Assembly (NCBI RefSeq): GCF_003977685.1
Contig: NZ_RYZH01000021.1
Location: 42,341-106,340 of the forward strand
Origin: Tautonia sociabilis
GTDB lineage: Bacteria > Planctomycetota > Planctomycetia > Isosphaerales > Isosphaeraceae
Reading direction: 5' to 3'
DNA length: 64,000 nucleotides
The notes under the pieces are model-generated. The model searched no databases, was not told where the DNA came from, and was given only the letters and a program-made list of their open reading frames with translations. The position numbers and the translations under genes are program-made. Positions 40,183 to 51,950 of this stretch are shown in pieces; the first letter of the stretch is position 1; every line of letters begins with the position of its first letter.

Positions 40183-41757
40183 TCAGGTATTCACCAGTCG
40201 CGATTCTCCCCGGACCATTTGCTGGGTCATGACGGCGAAGTGGGTGTGCATGACGCATCGGGTGGCGAAGGTGAAGAGGAAGCGGAGGGGGCGGCGTTTG
40301 AGGAGGAGTTTGCGGAGGGTGCGGGCGTAGACGGGGCGGAAGGGTTTGGTGCGGGGGTCGCGCCAGATGCGGGCCAGGACGGTGAGGGCGGCGAGGACGA
40401 TGCCGATGTGCTGGAGGACGTAGGAGACGGGGCGGTGGCGGCGCATCCAGGCCATCTTGGCGGCGCCGAGGGGGATGGCGTGGTCGGCGAAGAGGGCGTC
40501 GAAGCGGCGGAAGTATTCCTCGGGGTCGTAGAGGCGGTCCATCAGGTCGAGCCAGCCGTCGCGCATCTCGTGGACGGACATTTGCAGGGGGATGACGTTG
40601 GTGGCGATGGCGGGGTCGTCGGCGGCGGCGTTGTCGAGGCGGCCCTCGGCGAGGAGGCGGTCGTAGAGGGGGGTGCTGGGGATGGCCGAGAGCATGCCGG
40701 CCATCACGGTGGGGATGCGGGCGGCGGTGAGGAAGTCGAACTGGCGGTCGAAGACGCCGAGGTCGTCGGAGTCGAAGCCGACGATCATGCCGGCGTAGAC
40801 CTCGATGCCGGCCTCCTGGATCGTGTGGACGCGATCCAGCATGGTGAAGCCCTTCTTCACGTTCTGGATCTTTTTTGTCTCCATCAACGCATCTTCATCC
40901 GGGCTCTCGATGCCGATGAAGACGGTGTTCATGCTGGCCTGGGCCATCAGGTCGAGCAGCTCGTCGTCCTCGGCGAGGTTCAGGCTGGCCTCGGTGCCGA
41001 AGACGACGGGGTAGCCGTTGCGGCGCTGCCAGTCGATCAGGGCGCGGAGGATCTCCTTGGCGGCCTTCTTGTTGCCGATGAAGTTGTCGTCGACCAGGAA
41101 GATCATGCGGGCCCCCTGGCGGTGCTGGTAGTCGACCTCGGCGACGACCTGCTCGGGGGTCTTGATCCTCGGCCGGCGGCCGAAGATGACGATGATGTCG
41201 CAGAACTCGCACTGGAAGGGGCAGCCGCGCGAGGTCTGGACGCAGCCCATGGCGTACTCCTGGAACTTGACCAGGTCGTAGCGGGGCATGGGGACCGTCG
41301 TCATGTCGGTCTTGTCGGCCTGCTCGTAGCGGGGGGAGTGCTCGCCGCGCTGCCAGTCCTCCAGGAATTTCGGCCAGGTCTGCTCGGCCTCGCCGATGAA
41401 GGCGACGTCGACGAGCCCCTCGAAGCGGTCCCAGCCCTCGGCGACGGTGATCCAGGGGCCGCCGACGACGGTGAAGTGGCCGCGGTCCTTCAGTTCCTGG
41501 AGGATCTCGATCATCCGGTCGCGCTGGACGGTCATCCCGGTGACGCCGACGATGTCGAACCCGGCGAGGGCGTCGAAGTCGAGGTCCTCGATGTTTTCGT
41601 CGAGGATCGCCACCTCGTGCTCGGAGGGGGTCAAGCCGGCGATCGTGGGCAGGGCGAGCACCGGCATGTTGCACTTCTTGCCCAGCAGCGGCAGTCCGTG
41701 GTTCAGACCCCAGAACGAGGTCGGAAAGCGTGGGTTGATCAGGCAGATGCGGGCCAT
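40183..41757 (-). CDS. B12-binding radical SAM protein (DUF4070 type)
   Basis: This encodes 524 residues. A cobalamin-binding domain (about 1-140) is followed by a radical SAM domain with CxxxCxxC at Cys179, Cys183 and Cys186 (SRGCPFQCEFCDI), then a C-terminal DUF4070-like region. The segments NPRFPTSFWGLNHGLPLLGKK and GVTGMTVQRDRMIEILQELK are characteristic of a broad family that includes the hopanoid C-2 methylase HpnP. It may methylate an unreactive carbon of a lipid or other small molecule. Planctomycetes make hopanoids, so a hopanoid target is reasonable, but it is not proven and no other hopanoid gene is nearby. Confidence 0.87.
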   Translation of the reverse strand: MARICLINPRFPTSFWGLNHGLPLLGKKCNMPVLALPTIAGLTPSEHEVAILDENIEDLDFDALAGFDIVGVTGMTVQRDRMIEILQELKDRGHFTVVGGPWITVAEGWDRFEGLVDVAFIGEAEQTWPKFLEDWQRGEHSPRYEQADKTDMTTVPMPRYDLVKFQEYAMGCVQTSRGCPFQCEFCDIIVIFGRRPRIKTPEQVVAEVDYQHRQGARMIFLVDDNFIGNKKAAKEILRALIDWQRRNGYPVVFGTEASLNLAEDDELLDLMAQASMNTVFIGIESPDEDALMETKKIQNVKKGFTMLDRVHTIQEAGIEVYAGMIVGFDSDDLGVFDRQFDFLTAARIPTVMAGMLSAIPSTPLYDRLLAEGRLDNAAADDPAIATNVIPLQMSVHEMRDGWLDLMDRLYDPEEYFRRFDALFADHAIPLGAAKMAWMRRHRPVSYVLQHIGIVLAALTVLARIWRDPRTKPFRPVYARTLRKLLLKRRPLRFLFTFATRCVMHTHFAVMTQQMVRGESRLVNT

Positions 41758-42079
41758 GGGCAGGTCCGATCCTTCGGGGTGACCGGGACGACGAGGTGGT
41801 TGATCGCAGACTGAGGGGATGATCGAGGCTACCCGCGATCGGCCCGGGACGCTACCGCGATTCGTCGCCTCCGGGGCGGGGTCTGGCATGCTCGGGAAAC
41901 CGGGGAACCTGGGCAAATGACGCGCCGAGGGGCGGGGCGGGGCGTGGGCTCGCTTGACCGGGTCGGCGGCGGGCCGATAGGATGGGCGTCCTGATGGGGT
42001 CGGATCCCAGGAGTCCCCCGCGTTTGCCCCGCATCCTGGCGCGATCGGCCGGGGCCGGGGCGCAGCCCGCCGAGCGATC
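41758..42079. other. Divergent intergenic region
   Basis: About 320 GC-rich bases separate the radical SAM gene (leftward) from the TPR-like gene (rightward). I see no gene and no recognisable promoter or hairpin. Confidence 0.4.
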
Positions 42080-43303
42080 ATGAAGACCGAGCCGCCGCCG
42101 CGCCATCACCATGAGGGGGAGCCGCCCCCCGAATCGCTGATCCACCACGACGAGCCGACGCTTTTGGAGCAGTGGCTTCGCCGCGGCCTGGAGCGGGGGC
42201 CGGCCTTCTGGGGGGGCGTGGGACTGGTCGTGATCGGGGTGGCGGCCGTCTCGGTGATCGCCTGGCGCGTGGGCGGCCCGAGCCCCTCGGGCGTCGAGGC
42301 GTGGACGGAGCTGGCCGGCGTGGCGACCGCCCCGTCGTCGATGACCCCCTTCGGCCCCGATCCGAACGCCGGCCTGCCGGAGCGACTCCGGGAGATCGCC
42401 AGCGAGTACCCCAACACCGCCGCCGCCCACTGGGCCGAGCTGCGCGCGGCCACCTTGCTGCTCAACGAGGGCTCCTCCGAGCTGGCCACCACCCGCCGAT
42501 CGGCCGGCGCCGGCAAGATCATCGAGGCGGACGAGCTGTTCACCGGGTTGTATGAGAAGGCCACCGACCCGACCCTGAAGCGCATGGCCGCCCTCGGCCG
42601 CGCCCAGGCCGCCGAGGCCCGCCTGGGCCTGGACGCCGACGACACCGATCACGCCAAGCTCGACGACGTGCTCGCCCTGTATGACGCCGTCGTCGAGGAG
42701 TTCCCCGACACCCCCGAGGCGGCCCAGGCGGCCGCCCTGGGACGCCGGCTCCGCCGGAGCGACAGCCAGGCCTTCTACGAGCAGCTCGCCCGGTTCGACC
42801 CGAACGCGACGGCCGGCGTGCCGTCGACCGGCTCCACCCTGGATCTGGGACCGGGAGCGTCGTCTCCGCTGCAAGGCCTGCTGGACGACCTGCCGATGTT
42901 CGGCTCCCCCTCCCCCGGCGGGCTGCCGAGCGGGTCGATCCCCAGCCCGAGCCTGTCTCCCCCCTCGGACCTGGCCTCCCCGGAAGGCTCCGAGGAGATG
43001 CCGGCCCCCGTCACCGCCCCCGTCGCAGGAGAGGGGACGCCCACCGAGCCGGCCCCCGTCGTCGAGCCCTCCCCGAGCGAGCCCTCCCCGGACGTCTCCC
43101 CGGCCCCCGAGGCCCCGGCCGAGTCTGAGCCGGCCCCGGCCCCGGCCCCGGCCCCGGCCCCGGCCCCGGCCGAGTCTGACCCCGCTCCAGCCCCGGCCGA
43201 GCCTGCTCCGGCCCCAGCGCCGGCCGCAGAGGAGGGGGAAGCCCCCTCACCCTCGGGAGGGCTGCCGGATTCCGTCTTCCCCTCGGGAGGACCGAACGGC
43301 TGA
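42080..43303 (+). CDS. Membrane-anchored TPR-like protein with Pro/Ala-rich tail
   Basis: This encodes 407 residues. A cytoplasmic N-terminus with HHH and acidic residues leads to one membrane helix (about 42-63), then helical repeats (about 70-235) such as NTAAAHWAELRAATLLLNEG and FPDTPEAAQAAALGRRLRRS that resemble tetratricopeptide/YfgM-type scaffolds. From about 240 on the chain is Pro/Ser/Glu-rich, with a pure Pro-Ala run encoded by a CCGGCC-type repeat around 43130-43170. It may hold envelope proteins together. A GAGCCG repeat follows the stop. The RluD-type gene starts 84 bases downstream on the same strand. Confidence 0.75.
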   Translation: MKTEPPPRHHHEGEPPPESLIHHDEPTLLEQWLRRGLERGPAFWGGVGLVVIGVAAVSVIAWRVGGPSPSGVEAWTELAGVATAPSSMTPFGPDPNAGLPERLREIASEYPNTAAAHWAELRAATLLLNEGSSELATTRRSAGAGKIIEADELFTGLYEKATDPTLKRMAALGRAQAAEARLGLDADDTDHAKLDDVLALYDAVVEEFPDTPEAAQAAALGRRLRRSDSQAFYEQLARFDPNATAGVPSTGSTLDLGPGASSPLQGLLDDLPMFGSPSPGGLPSGSIPSPSLSPPSDLASPEGSEEMPAPVTAPVAGEGTPTEPAPVVEPSPSEPSPDVSPAPEAPAESEPAPAPAPAPAPAPAESDPAPAPAEPAPAPAPAAEEGEAPSPSGGLPDSVFPSGGPNG

Positions 43304-43311
43304 CCCGAGCC

Positions 43312-43335
43312 GAGCCGGAGCCGGAGCCGGAGCCG
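43312..43335 (+). repeat. Short GAGCCG tandem repeat
   Basis: Four perfect copies of GAGCCG, preceded by a partial copy, begin eight bases after the stop codon of the TPR-like gene. The same sort of Glu/Pro/Ala codon repetition occurs inside the gene's tail, so this may be former coding repeat placed beyond an earlier stop. Confidence 0.6.
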
Positions 43336-43387
43336 ATCCCGCCTTCGGGGCCGCGAGGTCGGCTCCCATCGCCGAGGCGACCGCGTC

Positions 43388-44404
43388 ATGCCCCGAGAGC
43401 GATCGCTGTCCGAGGAGCCGACCGAGTTCGTCGTGAAGGCCCGCGTCGAGGCGCGCCGGATCGATCATTACCTGCACAGCCGCTTCCCCGACTATTCGAG
43501 GAGCGTCTTCCAGAAGGTGATCGACGCCGGCGCCGTGCTCGTCAACGGCCAGCCGGTGAAGGCGTCGTACAAGGTGCAGCAGGATGACGTGATCCGCGTC
43601 TGGCTGCCGACGCTCGACCACGGCCCCCCCAAGGCGGAGGAGATCCCGCTCTCCTTCGTGTATGAGGACGAGGCGCTGGCGGTGGTGGACAAGCCGCCGG
43701 GGATGGTCGTGCATCCGGCCAAGGGGAACTGGTCGGGAACCCTGGTCAACGCCTTGCAGTTCCACCTCGACGAGCTGTCGAGCGCCTCCGGCGAGCACCG
43801 CCCGGGGATCGTGCACCGGCTGGACCGGGACACCTCGGGCCTGATCCTCGTCGCCAAGGCCGACGGAGCACACTTCGCGCTGGCCCGGCAGTTCGAGGAG
43901 CGGACGATCCACAAGCAGTACCTCGCGATCGTCTCCGGAGCCCCCGGGCGCGACAGCGACTACATCGAGAAGCTCATCGGCCCGCACCCGACCCACCGCG
44001 AGAAGATGGCGATCCGACGCCCCGAGGACGGCGGCAAGGAGGCGGTCACCTTCTACCGGGTCGTCGAGCGCTTCCGAGGCTACGCGCTGCTGCTCTGCGA
44101 GCCGAAGACCGGCCGGACGCACCAGATCCGCGTCCACCTGGCGCACATCGGCTGCCCGATCGTCGCCGACAAGCTCTACGCCGGCCGAGACCGGCTCACC
44201 CTCGGCGACCTGATCGGCCCCGACTCCCCGGACGCCGACCGGGTGCTGATCGACCGCCAGGCGCTGCACGCGCACCGGCTCTGGCTGTCGCACCCGAAGA
44301 CCGGAGCGCCGATGGAGCTGACCTCGCCGCTGCCGGCCGACATGGCGGGGGTGCTCGACGCTCTGCGCGCCCACCGGCCGCTCGACGAACCGGGACGGCG
44401 CTGA
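43388..44404 (+). CDS. RluD/RluA-family pseudouridine synthase
   Basis: This encodes 338 residues. An N-terminal S4 RNA-binding domain (RIDHYLHSRFPDYSRSVFQK, about 22-75) precedes the catalytic domain with IVHRLDRDTSGLILVAK, where Asp146 is the nucleophile, and GRTHQIRVHLAHIGCPIVAD. It isomerises uridines in rRNA; the S4 plus RluA-type layout is closest to RluD, which modifies helix 69 of 23S rRNA. The exact site cannot be read here. The length and motif order are normal. Confidence 0.92.
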   Translation: MPRERSLSEEPTEFVVKARVEARRIDHYLHSRFPDYSRSVFQKVIDAGAVLVNGQPVKASYKVQQDDVIRVWLPTLDHGPPKAEEIPLSFVYEDEALAVVDKPPGMVVHPAKGNWSGTLVNALQFHLDELSSASGEHRPGIVHRLDRDTSGLILVAKADGAHFALARQFEERTIHKQYLAIVSGAPGRDSDYIEKLIGPHPTHREKMAIRRPEDGGKEAVTFYRVVERFRGYALLLCEPKTGRTHQIRVHLAHIGCPIVADKLYAGRDRLTLGDLIGPDSPDADRVLIDRQALHAHRLWLSHPKTGAPMELTSPLPADMAGVLDALRAHRPLDEPGRR

Positions 44405-44609
44405 CGGTCGGCCCGGGATCGTCGTCGTTCCTCGGGCTGGCGTCGCGTCGGGTGTCACCGGAAGGAGGGGCGGGGCGGGGCCCATTTCCCGTCCCCGAGG
44501 ACGGCGCCGGGTCATGGCACCGCCCGGATCGCGCCGCTATCATCGCGGGCGAGTCCGCGAGCTGGCGCGGATCCTCCCCACGGGTCACCAACACGAGGAA
44601 TCCCACCCG

Positions 44610-46025
44610 ATGTTGCGCCGAACGTTCCTGGCGACCGCGGCGATCGCCGCGCTGGGCGCCGCCCTGCCGGCCGCCGCCGAGCTGTCGCCGAACCCGATCT
44701 TCTCCGACGGTATGGTGCTCCAGCGAGGCACGACCGTCCCCATCTGGGGCACCGCCGACGACGGCGCCGAGGTCACGGTCACCTTCCGAGGCCAGACCGC
44801 CACCGCCACCGCCGACGGAGGCAAGTGGCAGGCCCGCCTGCACGACCTGGAGGCCGGCGGCCCGGACGAGCTGACGATCTCCTCCGGCGGGGAGACGATC
44901 ACGATCAAGGACGTGCTCGTCGGCGAGGTCTGGGTCTGCTCCGGCCAGTCGAACATGCAGTGGACCGTCGCCAACAGCGCGGATCCCGAGACGGTGATCG
45001 CCAACGCCAAGGATGACCAGCTCCGCCTGCTGACCGTCCCCCGAGTGGGCACGGCCGAGCCCCAGGACCGGGTTGACGTAAGCTGGTCGCCCACCACTCC
45101 GGAGACGATTCCCGGCTTCTCGGCCGTCGCCTACCACTTCGGCAAGACGCTGAGGGCCGAGCTGGGGGTACCCGTCGGCCTGATCAGCACCAACTACGGC
45201 GGCACCCCGGCCGAGGCCTGGACGGCGCGGGAGGCCTTGGCCGCCGATCCGCTGCTCAAGCCGATCCTCGACCGCCCGCTTCACGAGCGCGAGTCGCACC
45301 GCCCCGGCTGGCTCTACAACGCGATGATCCACCCGATCGTCCCCTTCGCCATCGCTGGGGCGATCTGGTACCAGGGCGAGTCGAACGCCGGCCGCGCCTA
45401 CGAGTACCGCACCCTCTTCCCGGCCATGATCCGCAACTGGCGGAACGCCTGGGGCCGGGGAGACTTCCCGTTCCTGCTCGTGCAACTGGCGCCGTTCATG
45501 AAGATCGAGGAGCAGCCGACCGAGAGCGCCTGGGCCGAGCTGCGCGAGGCCCAGCTCATGTCCACCCAGGTGCTGCGCAACGTGGGGATGGCCGTCATCA
45601 CCGACGTCGGCGAGCAGGACGACATCCATCCGAAGCAGAAGGAACCCGTCGGCATTCGCCTGGCGCTGGCGGCGCTGGCGCTGGGCTACGACCAGGACGT
45701 CTGCTACTCCGGCCCGACGCTGAAGTCGGCCCGCTTCGAGGACGGCAAGGCGATCCTCACCTTCGACCACACCTGCGGCGGCCTGGTCGCCAAGGACGGC
45801 TCGCTGACCGGCTTCACCATCGCCGGAGCGGACCGGAAGTTCGTCAACGCCTCGGCCGAGATCGTCTCGGAGGACACGATCGAGGTCTCCAGCCCCGAGG
45901 TCGAGCGTCCGGCCTCCGTCCGCTTCGGCTGGGCGAACTTCCCGGTGGTCAACCTCTTCAACGAGGCCGGCCTGCCCGCCTCCCCCTTCCGAACCGACGA
46001 CTGGCCGGGAGTGACCGGCCCCTGA
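44610..46025 (+). CDS. Secreted sialate O-acetylesterase-like SGNH hydrolase
   Basis: This encodes 471 residues. The signal peptide is clear (MLRRTFLATAAIAALGAALP ending at AAA). The SASA-type esterase blocks are present: Ser114 in VCSGQSNMQW, YQGESNA, and Asp337/His340 in DDIHPKQK, which form the catalytic residues. A beta-sandwich N-terminal portion (about 22-100) is normal for the family. It should remove O-acetyl groups from sugars such as sialic acid or plant and algal polysaccharides outside the cytoplasm. Together with the GH5 enzyme it hints at glycan use. A strong hairpin (46081-46116) follows. Confidence 0.9.
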   Translation: MLRRTFLATAAIAALGAALPAAAELSPNPIFSDGMVLQRGTTVPIWGTADDGAEVTVTFRGQTATATADGGKWQARLHDLEAGGPDELTISSGGETITIKDVLVGEVWVCSGQSNMQWTVANSADPETVIANAKDDQLRLLTVPRVGTAEPQDRVDVSWSPTTPETIPGFSAVAYHFGKTLRAELGVPVGLISTNYGGTPAEAWTAREALAADPLLKPILDRPLHERESHRPGWLYNAMIHPIVPFAIAGAIWYQGESNAGRAYEYRTLFPAMIRNWRNAWGRGDFPFLLVQLAPFMKIEEQPTESAWAELREAQLMSTQVLRNVGMAVITDVGEQDDIHPKQKEPVGIRLALAALALGYDQDVCYSGPTLKSARFEDGKAILTFDHTCGGLVAKDGSLTGFTIAGADRKFVNASAEIVSEDTIEVSSPEVERPASVRFGWANFPVVNLFNEAGLPASPFRTDDWPGVTGP

Positions 46026-46858
46026 GGCTGGAAGAAGGCTCGGCTCCTTCCCCTCTGCGTCGCGGACGGGCCTCCGGACCGGGGAGGCTGAGGTCGACTC
46101 GACCCCAGCCTCCCCCCACTGCACGTCCTCCGCGATCCGAGAACTCCGGGATCATGCCCGAATTCGAGGATCACCCCCCTCGAGCCTGGAATCTCCGGAC
46201 CAGGTCGCTTCGCCCCCAGGGCCGGAGGCCCCGGAATTGGGCTCCGGCAGCCGGCCATGCGGGCGCCGGCGGGAATCCCGCCTGAGATTGATGCCCGTCC
46301 GGCGGAGGTCCGGCGCCTTCCCCACCGGCCTCTCCGCGCCGGCTCCGCTGGCGATCGCCTCGCCGCCCTCGCCGAGAACGCGCTCGCTCAGCCGGCTTGT
46401 CGCAGCCGCCCTCGTCGAGCGTCCCCACCGCCGGCGATCGCCCGGACTCGAAGACGGGTACGAACACAATCACGAACTCGAACTCGAACCAAACGACGCG
46501 AGCCCCAGGGTCCTCCGTCCGGGGACGCCCGCGGAGTCGGCCGGACCATCCTGGGAGGAGTTTGGTTCGTTTTGCGATTTTGGCTTGAAATGGCGAGCCA
46601 AATTTGGCAAACTGCCTCCCTCGCTCGCGATGATCACGACGTCCGTCGCGAGCGGACCGGGGCCCAGGCCCGGAACGGGGTGGTGTACGCCCGCCGCCTT
46701 GGCGGCCTGGGGAGCCCGAGTCGGGGCCCGATGACGCGCCCCGACGCCCCGAGGAGAGCAGGAGGAGCCGCCGTCCCTCGAGACGGAGAAGGCCGGAGGC
46801 CTGCGAGCGGTTCCCGCCGAAACGACCCGCGCGATCCCTCGTTCGAAGGCGAACACAC
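46026..46858. other. Long intergenic region with AT-rich palindrome
   Basis: No gene is supported in about 830 bases; frames on both strands lack family features. Besides the hairpin at 46081-46116 there is an AT-rich island at about 46555-46615 with a perfect 12-bp palindrome, GCCAAATTTGGC (46597-46608). A short GAACTC repetition lies near 46463-46495. The sigma-factor promoter should be in the last 250 bases. Confidence 0.45.
46081..46116. terminator. Long stem-loop, repeated-hairpin family copy 2
   Basis: GGGGAGGCTG at 46081-46090 and the inner GGTCGA pair with TCGACC and CAGCCTCCCC, with only one A-C mismatch in the stem. It begins 55 bases after the acetylesterase stop. Its outer stem is the same as that at 40057-40090. 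Confidence 0.65.
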
Positions 46859-47875
46859 ATGCGATGCACCATTGAGTCCACCCGGGCCTCGGCGGGCCCG
46901 GGATGTTCGGACATCATTGACCGGGAGGCCCCAGGCGGTTCGACGACGAGCCCGACGACCTCCGTCGGGGCCACTCCGCTGGGGCCCTACTTTCGGGAGA
47001 TCCGGGACGAGTCGCTGCTGACCGCCGAGCAGGAGCGGGCGCTGGCCGAGGCGATCGCCCGGGGGGACGAGGAGGCCCGGGCTCGGCTGATTCGGGCCAA
47101 TTTAAGGCTGGTGGTGAAGATCGCCCGAGGGTTCCGGGGACGAGGCCTGGCGCTGGAGGACCTTGTGGGGGAGGGGAACCTCGGCCTGATCCGGGCCGCC
47201 TCCGGCTTCGACCCGAGCTTCGGCACCCGGTTCAGCACCTACGCCAGCCACTGGATCAAGGAATCGATCCGGCGAGCCCTGGGGACGACCACCGCCCCGA
47301 TCCGCCTGCCCAGCTACATGATCGGACTGCTGGCCCGCTGGCGGGACACCGAGCGCGAGCTGCTGCGGAGGGACGGGAGGCCCCCGACTCCCGAGGAGGT
47401 GGCCGAGGAGCTGGGGCTCAATCCGGCCCGCCGCCGGATGGTCGAGCAGGCGCTGCAGGCCGGCCGGTTCCTGGCTGGCGGGGGCCCCGAGGAACCCTCC
47501 CCGCTGCTGGAGGAGGCCACCGTCGACGGGGAAGGCCCCGAGGAGGCGATCGAGGGAAGGGAGCAGCTCGATCTGCTGCGACGACGGCTGGGCCGGCTGG
47601 ACGAGCGGGAGCATCTGGTCCTGTCGCTCAGCTTCGGCCTCGACGGCGGCCCCCCGCAGAACCTCTCGGCCATCGGCCGGAGGCTGGGCGTCTCCCGAGA
47701 GTGGGTGCGCCAGATCATGGCCCGGGCCGTCCGCAAGCTCGACGACCGAGGCGTCCCGGACGTTCCCCCCGCGGCCCATCGCCGCCGGAAGGGCGACCGC
47801 CGGCCGGAGACGGCCCGGTCTCCCCTCGCCGCGCCGGCGGCCCGGTTCCGGGCGGCGCGATGCTCGGCCAACTGA
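46859..47875 (+). CDS. Sigma-70 family RNA polymerase sigma factor
   Basis: This encodes 338 residues. Region 1.2 (LGPYFREIRDESLLTAEQER), region 2 (RLIRANLRLVVKIARGFRGR, LVGEGNLGLIRAASGFDPSF, FSTYASHWIKESIRRAL), region 3 (TPEEVAEELGL) and region 4 with its helix-turn-helix (SAIGRRLGVSREWVRQIMAR) are all present. It is a group 2/3 sigma-70 factor, shorter than RpoD and without the long region 1.1. The first 45 residues and last 40 are low-complexity. Such factors redirect transcription in planctomycetes; the regulon is unknown. No anti-sigma gene is adjacent. Confidence 0.93.
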   Translation: MRCTIESTRASAGPGCSDIIDREAPGGSTTSPTTSVGATPLGPYFREIRDESLLTAEQERALAEAIARGDEEARARLIRANLRLVVKIARGFRGRGLALEDLVGEGNLGLIRAASGFDPSFGTRFSTYASHWIKESIRRALGTTTAPIRLPSYMIGLLARWRDTERELLRRDGRPPTPEEVAEELGLNPARRRMVEQALQAGRFLAGGGPEEPSPLLEEATVDGEGPEEAIEGREQLDLLRRRLGRLDEREHLVLSLSFGLDGGPPQNLSAIGRRLGVSREWVRQIMARAVRKLDDRGVPDVPPAAHRRRKGDRRPETARSPLAAPAARFRAARCSAN

Positions 47876-47914
47876 TCTCCCCGGAGTACCCGGATCGCGG
47901 ATCTTCCCGTCTCG

Positions 47915-47956
47915 GGAAGGCCGGGAACGGGGCGACCCCGGGGTCGAGGGCCTTCC
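47915..47956 (+). terminator. Stem-loop after the sigma-factor gene
   Basis: GGAAGGCC at 47915-47922 pairs with GGCCTTCC at 47949-47956, and an inner CGGGG/CCCCG stem can form. It lies 40 bases after the stop, between convergent genes. There is no T tract. Confidence 0.5.
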
Positions 47957-48028
47957 GATCGGGGGGCGACCCGCCCCCGGCCTCCCCAGGATTCGAGGAC
48001 TCCGCGACGCGATGGGAGCGATCCGGGA

Positions 48029-48961
<933 letters not shown>

Positions 48962-49064
48962 GTTCGAACCCTCCTCGCGGCCTGATCGACGCCCGAACCC
49001 CGGGCGCAACAACGGTAGTCCACCGGTGCCCGTGGCGACAAGGCGAACTTCGATGCCGGCCGGA

Positions 49065-49493
49065 TCAGCGCCGTCCGGCCGGGCCGGCCTCTTGCCTCGC
49101 CTGGCGATCGAGCAGCGCGAACCAGATCATCAGGGCCGGCACGATCAGCAGAACGAGGTACGAGCGACGGCCCTCCAGCACCGAGTCGATCGCCGAGGGG
49201 GCGAACCGCTCGAGCGAGAGGAACGCGAGCAGCCCGCCCAGGCCGATCGTCAGCAGCAGGGCCTGGATCGCCGGACCGGGGCGGATCCGGTCCCGGCGCG
49301 ACCAGAGCCAGCCCCCCACGGCGTTGGTCGCCGCGAAGCAGGCCAGCCAGCAGAGGGCCGCCGTCGGCGCCCGGGCCGCCAGGGAAACCGCCCCGACGAG
49401 CAGCCAGGCCGTCCCCCCGAGCAGGCTGCCAAGCCAGGCCCCCCCGTTCCACTGGAACGGGCCCGGCCCGGCCCTCGGCTCCCGGATCGCCAT
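49065..49493 (-). CDS. Small integral membrane protein of unknown function
   Basis: This encodes 142 residues with about four hydrophobic helices (about 18-40, 44-63, 74-93 and 108-125) and a basic C-terminal tail. No family motif is recognised. It lies 51 bases after dapB in the same direction and 103 bases before the UXS-like gene, so it is probably part of the same transcript. Confidence 0.7.
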   Translation of the reverse strand: MAIREPRAGPGPFQWNGGAWLGSLLGGTAWLLVGAVSLAARAPTAALCWLACFAATNAVGGWLWSRRDRIRPGPAIQALLLTIGLGGLLAFLSLERFAPSAIDSVLEGRRSYLVLLIVPALMIWFALLDRQARQEAGPAGRR

Positions 49494-49544
49494 GACAAGG
49501 CTCCTGTCTGGTTCAAGCCCTCCGAGCGATCGGCCCCGGGTCGG

Positions 49545-50345
49545 TCAGCCTCCCAGACGGAGCAGGTCGTCCATCGAGTAGCGTCCCGGAGGCTTGCCGG
49601 CGAGGAACCGGGCGGCGTCGAGGGCCCCCCGGGCGAAGCCGTCTCGGTTGAGGGCGCGGTGGGAGAGCTCCAGGCACTCTCCCATCAGGCCGAAGACGAC
49701 GGTGTGCTCGCCGGGGTTGTCTCCGGTGCGCAGGGCGTGCAGGCCGATCTCCCCTGCCGGACGCTCCCCCACCAGGCCGTGCCGGCCGTGGACGAAGCGG
49801 TCGGAGCCGATGGCCGAGGCGGCCACCTCGGCCAGGCGGAGGGCGGTGCCGCTGGGGGCGTCCTTCTTGAAGCGGTGGTGGCGCTCGACGATCTCGATGT
49901 CGGCCGACGGCCCCAGGACCCGGGCCGCCTCGCCGACGAGGAACATCAGCACGTTCACCGCCTTGCTAAAGTTGGCGGCGATGAGGAGGGGAATGCGGTC
50001 GGCCAGCCGCTCCAGGTCGGCCCGGGGGCCGGGTTCGAGGCCGGTCGTGCCGACGACCAGGGGGATGCCGCGGTCGGCGCAGACCGGGGCGATCGCCGAG
50101 GTCCCCTCGGGGGTGGAGAAGTCGATGACGACGTCGGCCTTCCCGTCGAGCCGGTCGGCCAGCGGGACGCCCAGCCGGTTGAGGCCGGCCATCGGCCCGA
50201 TGTCCTCCCCGAGCTGGGGGTGGCCGGGACGGTCGAGGGCGGCGGCGAGGGCCAGGTCGTCGGCCTGGGCGATGAGCTGGATGATCCGGAGGCCCATCCG
50301 GCCGGTGGCGCCGTTCATGGCGATGGTCAGCGGTGCTCGGTTCAC
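49545..50345 (-). CDS. dapB: 4-hydroxy-tetrahydrodipicolinate reductase
   Basis: This encodes 266 residues with a GTG start. The NAD(P)H loop is MNGATGRMG (residues 10-18), VIDFSTPEGT and VVGTTGL are the substrate-domain landmarks, and the catalytic His156-His157 and Lys160 lie in ERHHRFKKDAPSGTA. It catalyses the second committed step of lysine/meso-diaminopimelate synthesis. Diaminopimelate is needed for peptidoglycan, which planctomycetes do make. It is 58 bases downstream of thrC, pairing two branches of the aspartate family. Confidence 0.96.
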   Translation of the reverse strand: MNRAPLTIAMNGATGRMGLRIIQLIAQADDLALAAALDRPGHPQLGEDIGPMAGLNRLGVPLADRLDGKADVVIDFSTPEGTSAIAPVCADRGIPLVVGTTGLEPGPRADLERLADRIPLLIAANFSKAVNVLMFLVGEAARVLGPSADIEIVERHHRFKKDAPSGTALRLAEVAASAIGSDRFVHGRHGLVGERPAGEIGLHALRTGDNPGEHTVVFGLMGECLELSHRALNRDGFARGALDAARFLAGKPPGRYSMDDLLRLGG

Positions 50346-50403
50346 GGTCGGCCGGGGCTCCGCAACGGGGACAAGGGCAGGGGTCGGAGACGGGACGAGG
50401 CCG

Positions 50404-51861
<1,458 letters not shown>

Positions 51862-51950
51862 CGCGGTCCTCGCGGCGTTCCGATCGGCGGCGCGACGACC
51901 CCGGATCGAGGCCGAGGATCGGGCCGTCGCGAGGTCGCCCCCGTCCCACT

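Noticed and set aside
40012..41814. 600-codon plus-strand frame opposite the radical SAM gene
   Set aside because: The minus strand encodes a complete motif-verified radical SAM protein; the plus frame is acidic low-complexity shadow.
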